Below are positions 55,156 to 64,000 of a stretch of DNA of 64,000 nucleotides, in pieces. The stretch spans positions 86,751 through 150,750 of the forward strand of contig NZ_CAJHBU010000008.1 of assembly GCF_904846715.1 (NCBI RefSeq). The letters run 5' to 3'. Position numbers and translations under genes: made by a program. Source of the DNA: Psychrobacter vallis (GTDB lineage Bacteria > Pseudomonadota > Gammaproteobacteria > Pseudomonadales > Moraxellaceae). The stretch's first letter is position 1. Each line of letters opens with the position of its first letter. The notes beneath the pieces are model-generated. The model was not told the origin of the DNA and searched no databases. It was given only the letters and a program-made list of their open reading frames with translations.

Positions 55156-56649
55156 CTACTTTTCAAACGCCGGTTTGGTAAACAAACCTGCCCGTTCCAT
55201 CTCACTTGCCAGACTCAATAGCGTCGCCTCATCATTCATACGCCCGATCAATTGCATACCAATAGGTAAGCCTTTTTTGCTCATGCCAACGGGCAATGAC
55301 ATCGCTGGCAATCCTGTGACATTACCCAATAACGTAAAGGCCATTTTACCAAGCACAGGTTGGCTGAGCTTTTCGATCATGCCTGAGCTAAAGGCATATC
55401 TCCCCATATTAAAGCCTTTATTAAGTATCCCAGCGCTACGCATCATCATCTCATCCATACGGCTAGGTGGTAGCACGCCATGTTTTACAGCAACAGTCGG
55501 AACGGTTGGACACAAGATCATATCGTAAGTTTCGAGCAGTAAGCCTGTTTGATACTGAGTGTGATGCCAACCATGCTTGGCATGCGCCAAATCAACTGCT
55601 GATAACGAACGTCCTAGCAATGCCATATTATAGGTTTGCGGCTCTAGGTTTTTGATGTGCTTTGCGCCAAACTCACGCTCGATATTGTCAATGGTAAAGG
55701 CCGTGTGCGCGCAGACCACGACGATAAAATCATGCCAAAACTGCTCGATATTGATATTAGGCTCAGCGGGTATCACCTGATGACCCATCGCTTCTAGTTG
55801 CTTGGCCGTTTGCTCAAGTACGGCAAGCACTTCTTTGTCCACTGCGGTATTGGCGATCAAGGGCTGCTGCTGCAAAGCAATTTTCAATGGTCGCGGCGCA
55901 CGCATCGCTGCTTGCAAAAACGTGCCGCTGGGCGGGGCAATGACAAAGGGCGCGCCAATTTCTGCCCCGCTCGTAGCATCAAGCATCGCGGCACTGTCAC
56001 GTACCGAACGGGTAATCACGTGATCCGCAACTGCCCCCTCCCAGCCTTCACCAAATTTGGGGCCCATTGGATTACGACCACGGCTCGGCTTTAATCCAAA
56101 TGCACCGCACCAAGCGGCAGGGAAACGTATCGAGCCGCCGCCATCACCCGCACCTGCCATTGGCACAATACCGCTAGACACTGCCGCGGCGCTACCGCCA
56201 GATGAGCCGCCAGAGCTATAGCCTTTTTTGAAAGGGTTGTGAGTCGCACCATGGGCTTTTGGTTCAGTAGTGATAATCAAGCCAAACTCAGGGGTATTGG
56301 TCTTACCAAAGGTATTGACACCTGTGGCTTTCATACGTTTGACGATTTCGCTGTCATTTTCTGAGATGATATTGACGCTACGACTGCCCATAGTTATAGG
56401 TTCACCAGCGAAACTAAAGGATAAGTCTTTGAGCAAATAAGGTACGCCATTGAACACCCCTGACGGTAATCCTGCTTGCGCCGCATTATAAGCACGCTCA
56501 TCAAAACGGTGGATAATGGCATTTAACTTTGGATTCAGCTTATTGGCTTGATAAACGGCTGCGTCCAATAGCTCCTTTGCACTGACCTCGCCTGAATTAA
56601 CTAAGGTCGCCAAACCTATGGCATCGTACTGGGTATACTCTTTAAACAT
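55156..56649 (-). CDS. Amidase (amidase-signature family, NylA-like)
   Basis: A 497-residue serine amidase. The Ser-cisSer-Lys triad is visible: Lys in [12 protein letters not shown] near residue 73, and the serines in [18 protein letters not shown] (near 145-162), plus [25 protein letters not shown]. The overall sequence resembles enzymes annotated 6-aminohexanoate-cyclic-dimer hydrolase more than GatA, and no gatB or gatC is nearby, so it is not the tRNA amidotransferase. The natural substrate cannot be inferred. AAGGAAGG precedes the ATG. Confidence 0.88.
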   Translation of the reverse strand: MFKEYTQYDAIGLATLVNSGEVSAKELLDAAVYQANKLNPKLNAIIHRFDERAYNAAQAGLPSGVFNGVPYLLKDLSFSFAGEPITMGSRSVNIISENDSEIVKRMKATGVNTFGKTNTPEFGLIITTEPKAHGATHNPFKKGYSSGGSSGGSAAAVSSGIVPMAGAGDGGGSIRFPAAWCGAFGLKPSRGRNPMGPKFGEGWEGAVADHVITRSVRDSAAMLDATSGAEIGAPFVIAPPSGTFLQAAMRAPRPLKIALQQQPLIANTAVDKEVLAVLEQTAKQLEAMGHQVIPAEPNINIEQFWHDFIVVVCAHTAFTIDNIEREFGAKHIKNLEPQTYNMALLGRSLSAVDLAHAKHGWHHTQYQTGLLLETYDMILCPTVPTVAVKHGVLPPSRMDEMMMRSAGILNKGFNMGRYAFSSGMIEKLSQPVLGKMAFTLLGNVTGLPAMSLPVGMSKKGLPIGMQLIGRMNDEATLLSLASEMERAGLFTKPAFEK

Positions 56650-56752
56650 AATAAACCTTCCTTGGTAAGTGACTTTACTTAGTATATCGAATTACAGAAC
56701 GGTTGGACAAATATCCTAAAAACATTTATCCGTCCAACAACTTTTCACGCTT

Positions 56753-56796
56753 ATGCTAAAAAAGCGAGCCACTTTCGCAACTCGCTTTTTTAGCAT
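56753..56796. terminator. Bidirectional terminator after ftsK
   Basis: ATGCTAAAAAAGCGAG pairs exactly with CTCGCTTTTTTAGCAT around a 12-base loop, 30 bases after the ftsK stop. A second small hairpin (GTTGGAC/GTCCAAC) lies at 56702-56738, upstream of the amidase gene. Confidence 0.85.
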
Positions 56797-56825
56797 GTTT
56801 ATCACTCAGTCAAACTCAAGCGTTA

Positions 56826-59800
56826 CTACATCAATAATTCGCGCTTACCGCTTTTGCCCATTGAGCTGACCAATCCAGCCTCTTCCATCGAATCCACAAT
56901 GCGCGCAGCACGGTTGTAACCGATGCTGAATTTACGCTGAATACTAGAGGCAGAGACTTTACGCGTTTCCATAATAAAGGCAACCGCGTCATTATATAAG
57001 TCATCGTCTTCACCAGACGCATTGGCAGTACTACCGCTACTTGGGCTAGACAACTCAAAATTACCTGCCATATTGTCAATATAATCTGGTGCACCGCGCT
57101 CACGCCAAGCATCGCACACTCGATTGACCTCTTCATCGCTGACATAAGCCCCATGCACACGATCTGGCTCAATTTGCCCTGGCCCTAAGAACAACATGTC
57201 ACCGTTACCTAGCATGTCTTCAGCACCGCCACTATCCAAAATCGTCCGTGAATCGACTTTTGAGTTCACTCGTAGTGCCGCACGTACTGGGATATTGGCC
57301 TTAATCAAACCAGTGATAACATCTACTGACGGGCGCTGGGTAGCAAGCATCAAGTGAATACCCGCTGCCCGCGATTTCTGTGCCAAGCGAGTGATCAACT
57401 CTTCGGCTTGTTTACCAACTTGCATAATCATATCGGCAAACTCATCCGCGACAATAACAATCATCGGTAAGGTTTTGAGCTTTGGCGCTTGGCTAATACT
57501 CACGCTATCATGCGGTCGCCATAAAGGATCAAGCATTGGATTGCCTGACTTTTCAGCTGCGATGACTTTTTTATTAAACTCGTTCAGCTTGCGAACCTTA
57601 AGCAAGCTCATTAGCTGATATCGACGTTCCATCTCTGCCACGCACCATGACAAGGCACTGGCCGCTTCAGTCATGTCGGTCACCACAGGTGTTAGCAGAT
57701 GCGGAATGTCATTATAATTGGCAAGCTCGAGCTGCTTTGGATCAATCAAAATAAGCCGCAGCTCATTTGGTGTGTATTTGAGCAGCATCGATAGCAGCAT
57801 TGAATTGACCAATACAGATTTACCAGAACCAGTCGTGCCAGCAACCAACATATGCGGTGCGCGAGCAAGATCGGTGATGATTGGATTGCCACCAATGTCT
57901 TTACCCATCGCCATACTGATTTGGGCTTTGGGGTCATTGAATTTTTCGGTATTGAGCAGCTCAATCAAACGCACCATTTCCCGCTGTTTATTGGGAACTT
58001 CGATGCCAATATAAGGTTTACCAGGAATCACCTCGACCACACGCAAAGACGCCATTGATAGTGAACGCGCCAAGTCACGCGAAATGCCCGTGACCTTGCT
58101 AGCCTTTACCCCAGCAGCAAGCTCCACTTCGAAACGGGTTACTACAGGCCCTGGAATAGCATTGACCACAGCCGCCTTTACGTTGAACTCTTGCAATTTA
58201 ATCTCTAACAGCTCCGAGAGTTGCTCAAGCTCTGCAATGGTATAGCTAGGCTGACGGTCAGGATCCGGTTTATCGAGTATAGATATTTCTGGAATAGGCG
58301 TTAAGCTGCTTCGATAGGCAGCAGTTTGCATCGAGCGCGATTTTTGACTAAACGCTGCATCGTCACTAATATGCGGCATTACTGGTGCATCATTATAATC
58401 ATAATCGCTCAAATCATCGTCTGGCATCATATCGGTGATATGGTTGCTGCTATCACCCTCTGGCACGGCAAAGCTGACGGTTGGTTTGGCAGTCGTGGCG
58501 GGCTGTGTGATTGTGGTAGGATTGACCGCCCCCGCAGCTTTTGGATTGGCAGGTGGGGTATTGGTCGGCGTCATATCTGAGACAGCGGATAGCGATACAA
58601 CCGCTTCTGATGCTGGTGAAGCAACTGCTGTCGAGGCCAAAACAGCTGGGGTTTTAAATACTGTCGGTGACTCAGCATGATGAGACGGTTCATTTGAAAA
58701 ATCACTAACCACTTCTAACTCAGGTTCGGCTACGGTTTCTGTTGCTGGCCACTCAGCTATGTTGTCTGTCTGAGCGACTTTATCAGTATCTACATCAGCA
58801 GGTTTCAATACGTCAGCATGCTCTGTTAACCATGCATCTGCCAAGGTATCCACACCTACCGTTATATTTTTTGATTCAAATGAGGTAGATTCGGTAACCA
58901 CTCGATTGACGGTCTCATTGTCTTCCCATTCTTTAATAGGCTGCTCGACGATTTTTGTTTTTAGCCTCCCAGTCGATTGAGCCACCAACTGCTCGTCAGC
59001 AGACGTAGTAATTGATGATGGTTCATCTAATGACTCGGTGCTTATTGATTCAGTGCTTATTGATTCAGTGCTTAGTGATTCAGTGCTTATAAAATTTGTG
59101 CTGGCATCATTATTAGCAATCGAAGCAGCATTAGCATGACTGATGCCATTCGCGCTATAAGCCGTTTGCTCACTTGCTAATAAATCATCTACAGTATTGG
59201 CATCGTTCCATGCAAAGCTTGGCTCAACTTTACGAGCTGGCAGCATGGTAGGGTTAGCAGTCACCGATGTATTGGTTTGACTAACCATATTATCCATATT
59301 CCCGTTAGCCATACTCCCTTTAGTTATAGCCCCGTTAGTTATAGCCCCGTTAGCGGTTGCTGACGTATTTAGATCTTCACTCTTATCACTACTAGACATA
59401 GCGGCTTGCGTCGCCGCCATAGAAGCCTTCACACTATCGGCAAGTCCCGAATTGACTAAAAATTCTGACAATACATTACCAAACCGACCGTTGTTATCTG
59501 CCGCTTGACTATGGTTAGCGTGGTCAGCAGATTGCAACTCAAGGGGCAACTGCTCATACTCTGATGCGGCCGATTCTGTAGTCGTTTTTGCGGTGTTTTT
59601 ATCATTCTGCTTGGTGATGGCATTTTCTTGAGTCGTTGACCCATTGTCAGGCGACATGTCTGTGTTTTTTATACCTGAGCCAAGCCATGATAACGCCGTA
59701 ATCTTCTGATAAATCGCCAGCCAATGAATATTAAAGGCAAAAGTGGCGGTAATCACGACAAATACTGTCAAAAAAACCACACTCCCCCACTGCGATAAAA

Positions 59801-60251
59801 GCTGTGCCAAACGTGCTTGTAACTCAAGACCAATAATGCCGCCAGCCAAACCTTCCAGTTCTGTCGACGCAGGATTGGTAATTTGCTGCACTAGCGCTAA
59901 AATTTGTGCAAATAATGCACTGGCACTCAACAACAAAAACACATACGCCACCAAGCGCATCAGCCAAAACGTAGGCTTATTGTCCCACCAAATAAGGATA
60001 GACTCATAAACCACAAACGCCAGCAGCCACCATGCACCAAACCCAAAGAAGCTATAAAGCAAGTCAGACAACCACGCACCTGTCTCACCGCCCACATTAT
60101 TAATCGTGGTCATATCACTGCTGATGTGCGACCAGCTTGGATCATTACCTGTGTAAGTCATCAAAATGACAAACAGATAAACGGCCAGTATTAACCCAAG
60201 GAGGGTAAATATTCCTTTTTTCAAATACTCAATAAGCGGTGCTGATATCAC
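56826..60251 (-). CDS. ftsK: DNA translocase FtsK
   Basis: Pumps chromosome ends across the division septum and activates dif recombination. The 1141 residues have four N-terminal transmembrane helices (about 12-180), a ~430-residue Ser/Thr/Ala/Asn-rich linker, and the RecA-like motor with Walker A VAGTTGSGKS near residue 805 and Walker B LRLILIDPKQLEL. The C-terminal winged-helix gamma domain (about 1075-1141, FSIGYNRAARIVDSMEEAG) reads oriented KOPS sites. The linker contains 15-bp repeats (59031-59090) and an NGAI repeat. The start appears to be GTG at 60251, with AAGG about 12 bases upstream. Confidence 0.97.
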   Translation of the reverse strand: MISAPLIEYLKKGIFTLLGLILAVYLFVILMTYTGNDPSWSHISSDMTTINNVGGETGAWLSDLLYSFFGFGAWWLLAFVVYESILIWWDNKPTFWLMRLVAYVFLLLSASALFAQILALVQQITNPASTELEGLAGGIIGLELQARLAQLLSQWGSVVFLTVFVVITATFAFNIHWLAIYQKITALSWLGSGIKNTDMSPDNGSTTQENAITKQNDKNTAKTTTESAASEYEQLPLELQSADHANHSQAADNNGRFGNVLSEFLVNSGLADSVKASMAATQAAMSSSDKSEDLNTSATANGAITNGAITKGSMANGNMDNMVSQTNTSVTANPTMLPARKVEPSFAWNDANTVDDLLASEQTAYSANGISHANAASIANNDASTNFISTESLSTESISTESISTESLDEPSSITTSADEQLVAQSTGRLKTKIVEQPIKEWEDNETVNRVVTESTSFESKNITVGVDTLADAWLTEHADVLKPADVDTDKVAQTDNIAEWPATETVAEPELEVVSDFSNEPSHHAESPTVFKTPAVLASTAVASPASEAVVSLSAVSDMTPTNTPPANPKAAGAVNPTTITQPATTAKPTVSFAVPEGDSSNHITDMMPDDDLSDYDYNDAPVMPHISDDAAFSQKSRSMQTAAYRSSLTPIPEISILDKPDPDRQPSYTIAELEQLSELLEIKLQEFNVKAAVVNAIPGPVVTRFEVELAAGVKASKVTGISRDLARSLSMASLRVVEVIPGKPYIGIEVPNKQREMVRLIELLNTEKFNDPKAQISMAMGKDIGGNPIITDLARAPHMLVAGTTGSGKSVLVNSMLLSMLLKYTPNELRLILIDPKQLELANYNDIPHLLTPVVTDMTEAASALSWCVAEMERRYQLMSLLKVRKLNEFNKKVIAAEKSGNPMLDPLWRPHDSVSISQAPKLKTLPMIVIVADEFADMIMQVGKQAEELITRLAQKSRAAGIHLMLATQRPSVDVITGLIKANIPVRAALRVNSKVDSRTILDSGGAEDMLGNGDMLFLGPGQIEPDRVHGAYVSDEEVNRVCDAWRERGAPDYIDNMAGNFELSSPSSGSTANASGEDDDLYNDAVAFIMETRKVSASSIQRKFSIGYNRAARIVDSMEEAGLVSSMGKSGKRELLM
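59031..59090 (-). repeat. 15-bp in-frame tandem repeat in the FtsK linker (4 units)
   Basis: Four successive 15-base units of the form T(G/T)A(C/T)TC(G/A)GTGCTTA encode STES(L/I) four times. A second, shorter repeat encoding NGAIT lies at 59318-59360. Confidence 0.9.
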
Positions 60252-61813
<1,562 letters not shown>

Positions 61814-62605
61814 ATGGGCAATTTCTCACACCAAAATGATAAAAGCATCACGCCTGAGGCTCTAAAAAGTCTTGGGCGTTATGACTTTCCTAACCCTATT
61901 GCTATCGATCCTGATGGCATTGGGATCATCGCTATGGGCGGAGACTTAGCACCAGAAACACTGATTTCTGCTTACGCGCAGGGGCTATTTCCTTGGTTCA
62001 ATGAAGACGAGCCTATTGCATGGTGGTGTCCTGAACCTCGCTGTGTGATAGCACCGACTGGCTATCAGCCAAGTAAATCCCTACGTAAACAAGCAACTCG
62101 CACCCGTTGGCAATTAACCCTCAATCAAGCGTTTGATGAGGTTATACATGCCTGTAGCCTACCGCGTAGCGATGAATTACCTGAAGGTGAACATACTTGG
62201 ATTCATGAGGAAATGATTGCAGCCTACACTGAGTTGCATGCTCAAGGTTATGCGCACAGTATTGAAGTTTGGGATGATAAAGGGCAGCTGATTGGCGGAC
62301 TTTATGGATTAAAAATAGGCGGCATCTATTTTGGTGAGTCCATGTTCCATAAGGCCTCTAATGCTTCAAAACTCGCATTTTGGGGCTTAACACGCTTATG
62401 TGAACAAAGCAAAGTAGCACTCATTGACTGTCAATTACCAAACGACCATCTTATGAGCTTAGGCGCCACCACTTTACCGCGCGCAGATTTTCTCTCTCAA
62501 TTGGATGTACTAATAAGTCATCAGTCCGTAAAATGGCACAACCATTCTCACAAGCCATTGGCGGTATCGCTACTTGATACGACAGAACCGTGGCAGCTCA
62601 AATGA
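61814..62605 (+). CDS. aat: Leucyl/phenylalanyl-tRNA-protein transferase
   Basis: Adds Leu or Phe to proteins with N-terminal Lys or Arg, tagging them for ClpS/ClpAP (N-degron pathway). The 263 residues contain GIIAMGGDLAPETLISAYAQG, the FPWF-EDEPIAWWCPEPRCV block, and GLYGLKIGGIYFGESMFHKA with the substrate-binding core. The first codon touches the trxB stop with no spacing, so translation is probably coupled. The C-terminus is slightly longer than in E. coli. Confidence 0.96.
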   Translation: MGNFSHQNDKSITPEALKSLGRYDFPNPIAIDPDGIGIIAMGGDLAPETLISAYAQGLFPWFNEDEPIAWWCPEPRCVIAPTGYQPSKSLRKQATRTRWQLTLNQAFDEVIHACSLPRSDELPEGEHTWIHEEMIAAYTELHAQGYAHSIEVWDDKGQLIGGLYGLKIGGIYFGESMFHKASNASKLAFWGLTRLCEQSKVALIDCQLPNDHLMSLGATTLPRADFLSQLDVLISHQSVKWHNHSHKPLAVSLLDTTEPWQLK

Positions 62606-62707
62606 GATGAGCGTGACTTTTATACAGCTTATAGCACCCTACTACTCATATCGCCTACTATTACTCATACTACCTAAGAATAATAGTTACCTGCCGACGA
62701 GGTTATT

Positions 62708-63145
62708 ATGGCACCTGATACATCATTTTTACTCATTGGTACACTAGCGACAAAAGCCAATACCACCAAAGATACGGTTCGCCATTATGACCAACTGGGC
62801 TTGCTGAAATCCCGTAAACGTCAGGCAGGCTCTCGTCTATATACAGAGTTTCATCCACAATGTATTGAACGTATCGAGCTAATCAAAAGCGCACAAGCTA
62901 TTGGCTTTACGCTGACTGAAATTGGAGAAAACCTTAATGATTATTATGACGGTCAACTCGATATTGATTTGCAGCTGACGATTACTCAGCAAAAGTTAGA
63001 ACAAGTCCGCAAGCAACAAGCCAATATCAGCGTTATGATAGAGTTGCTAAGCGAACGAATCGATGTGCTAGAACGTATGAAAATAGACAATGACTACCAG
63101 TTTGATGTGGAAATATGCAAAAAGAAACTGCCTCACGATGTTTAA
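62708..63145 (+). CDS. MerR-family transcriptional regulator
   Basis: 145 residues. The N-terminal winged helix has the MerR signature KDTVRHYDQLGLL, SRKRQAGSRLYTEFH and ELIKSAQAIGFTLTEIGENL. A dimerising coiled coil (about 85-122) and a short tail follow. There is no cysteine pattern of the metal-sensing MerR, CueR or ZntR types (only isolated Cys near residues 57 and 138), so the effector is unknown. GAGG precedes the ATG. It has no clear divergent target gene: the next gene is the convergent rimI, and the upstream one is aat. Confidence 0.88.
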   Translation: MAPDTSFLLIGTLATKANTTKDTVRHYDQLGLLKSRKRQAGSRLYTEFHPQCIERIELIKSAQAIGFTLTEIGENLNDYYDGQLDIDLQLTITQQKLEQVRKQQANISVMIELLSERIDVLERMKIDNDYQFDVEICKKKLPHDV

Positions 63146-63194
63146 AACCATAATCTTTAAAACTGTAATGCTCAAAATCACGCTGGCTAATATC

Positions 63195-63233
63195 TAGTCG
63201 ATATAATCAAATCAGGTCAACATAAAAGAGAAT
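63195..63233 (-). repeat. End fragments of a family A element
   Basis: TAGTCGATATA is followed by AAATCAGGTCAACATAAAAG, the two outer ends of family A with the middle missing, downstream of the MerR gene. The right piece matches 12994-13015. Confidence 0.5.
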
Positions 63234-63247
63234 CTATTAAGCCATAC

Positions 63248-63751
63248 TCAATCTCCTTGGGTATAAACACGCTGCATAATGAGTGCATCCACAGCAGGCT
63301 GGCCTAGTAAGTGATAGTAACCTTTACGCTGATGAATCACAGCAAACGCTTGCTGCTCATATAAGGCGATTGCCGGAGTATTATCTGCACGTACTTCAAG
63401 CAACAGACTCTCTACTTGTTTGGCTTGTAATTCTGCATTCAATTTGGCAAAAATTTGTGAGGCAATGCCTCGACGTTGATAGTCAGGATGGGTGCCAATA
63501 CGCAAAATCTCTGCTTGCTCAAAAACCACCTGATATAAGCAATAGCCAACCACTTTATTATCAATAATGATAGTAGATGGCGCTTGCTCATAAACGATTA
63601 GCATATCGATACTGTCTTGTTCAAGCAATTCAGCCAACGTCTGATAAATCCACGCATCGTGCTGTTGAACCAATGCTTCAATATGTGCGACTGCTTGAAT
63701 GACCTGCTGACGCTTTTCTGTATTGAGTGGTAAATGCGCTATTGTAAACAC
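63248..63751 (-). CDS. rimI: Ribosomal-protein-alanine N-acetyltransferase
   Basis: A GNAT acetyltransferase expected to modify the N-terminus of ribosomal protein S18. From the GTG at 63751 the product is 167 residues. The acetyl-CoA site is RIGTHPDYQRRGIASQIF, followed by LLLEVRADNTPAIALYEQQAF and VIHQRKGYYH, all typical of RimI. The longer frame to 63775 starts with an ATG, but it contains AAAAGGAGGGG, a strong ribosome-binding site for the GTG, so GTG is the likely start. Divergent RimI-like acetyltransferases cannot be excluded. Confidence 0.82.
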   Translation of the reverse strand: MFTIAHLPLNTEKRQQVIQAVAHIEALVQQHDAWIYQTLAELLEQDSIDMLIVYEQAPSTIIIDNKVVGYCLYQVVFEQAEILRIGTHPDYQRRGIASQIFAKLNAELQAKQVESLLLEVRADNTPAIALYEQQAFAVIHQRKGYYHLLGQPAVDALIMQRVYTQGD

Positions 63752-63874
63752 GGCCCCTCCTTTTATTTTTATCATTTGGTTATGCTTAAATTATATATTC
63801 AAAGCTTATCGCAAGTATGCTTACAAAGTCGTGCGTTTATATATTTGTATAAACAAATCCCTATTTTCATAGCC

Positions 63875-63906
63875 AAAAAAAAGCCATCCTATAAGGATGG
63901 CTTTTT
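63875..63906 (-). terminator. Terminator downstream of tuf
   Basis: AAAAAAGCCATCC / GGATGGCTTTTT hairpin, symmetric enough to work on both strands. On the minus strand it lies 38 bases after the tuf stop codon. Confidence 0.88.
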
Positions 63907-63944
63907 CATGACTAACTCATAATCTCATTACTGAGAATAAGTGA

Positions 63945-64000
63945 TTAGTTCAATACGTTAGCAACAACACCAGCGCCTACCGTACGGCCGCCTTCACGAA
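63945..64000 (-). CDS. tuf: Elongation factor Tu, C-terminal fragment (runs off the window)
   Basis: The last 18 codons read REGGRTVGAGVVANVLN-stop on the minus strand, the unmistakable EF-Tu C-terminus. The rest of the gene lies beyond the right edge. Confidence 0.9.
   Translation of the reverse strand, partial: REGGRTVGAGVVANVLN

Overview
The window looks like a chromosomal segment of a gammaproteobacterium of the family Moraxellaceae, most likely Psychrobacter. The reasons are the moderate GC content, the gene orders map-glnD-dapC and ftsK<>trxB-aat, the secreted lipase with its LifO foldase, the YgcG/LemA set and the intergenic repeats. This assignment is inference from recognised proteins, not from a database search. 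Most of the window is ordinary chromosome, with one restriction-modification insert, one large membrane-associated ATPase/flotillin operon and many small intergenic inverted-repeat elements.

Layout. 0-6 kb: proS, convergent queF, a YadG/YadH-type ABC exporter and a cytochrome c5-like protein. 6-10.2 kb: tRNA-Arg(CCG), an extradiol dioxygenase of the YgiD/DODA family, DoxX, a small membrane protein divergent from a sirtuin, and an AT-rich adenine deaminase. 10.4-12.9 kb: a lemA-ygcG-TPM operon on the minus strand. 12.9-14 kb: about 1 kb with no convincing gene. 14-17.4 kb: an alanine/glycine:cation symporter and two fasciclin lipoproteins, with a fossil fasciclin C-terminus between them. 18-21.8 kb: metH.

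21.8-25.8 kb: a fused nuclease-methyltransferase-specificity enzyme that looks like Type IIB/IIG. It is split into two reading frames exactly at a run of seven A. 25.8-35.8 kb: a minus-strand operon of a YqiJ-like membrane OB-fold protein, a YqiK-like flotillin and a 2071-residue DUF3686/AAA ATPase, followed by two tandem DUF2256 zinc microproteins. Both junctions between the three large genes contain a 108-bp element bounded by TATAG(T/C)C...GACTATA that strongly resembles Neisseria Correia/NEMIS elements. 36-40 kb: a TolB-like propeller lipoprotein, a META-domain lipoprotein, lipase chaperone and lipase.

40.4-46.6 kb: map, glnD, a membrane protein, dapC. 46.9-49.8 kb: a CBS/DUF294 nucleotidyltransferase-like protein and a DEDDh exonuclease, the latter framed by two 146-bp elements. 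50-55 kb: PBP4-type DD-peptidase, two membrane proteins, rlmH and a second YgiD-type dioxygenase. 55-64 kb: an amidase, ftsK, divergent trxB-aat, a MerR regulator, rimI, and the last residues of tuf entering from the right edge.

The items most worth following up are the poly-A split of the restriction-modification enzyme, the flotillin/ATPase operon with its built-in Correia-like elements, and the wider family of 108/110/146-bp elements found at more than ten sites.
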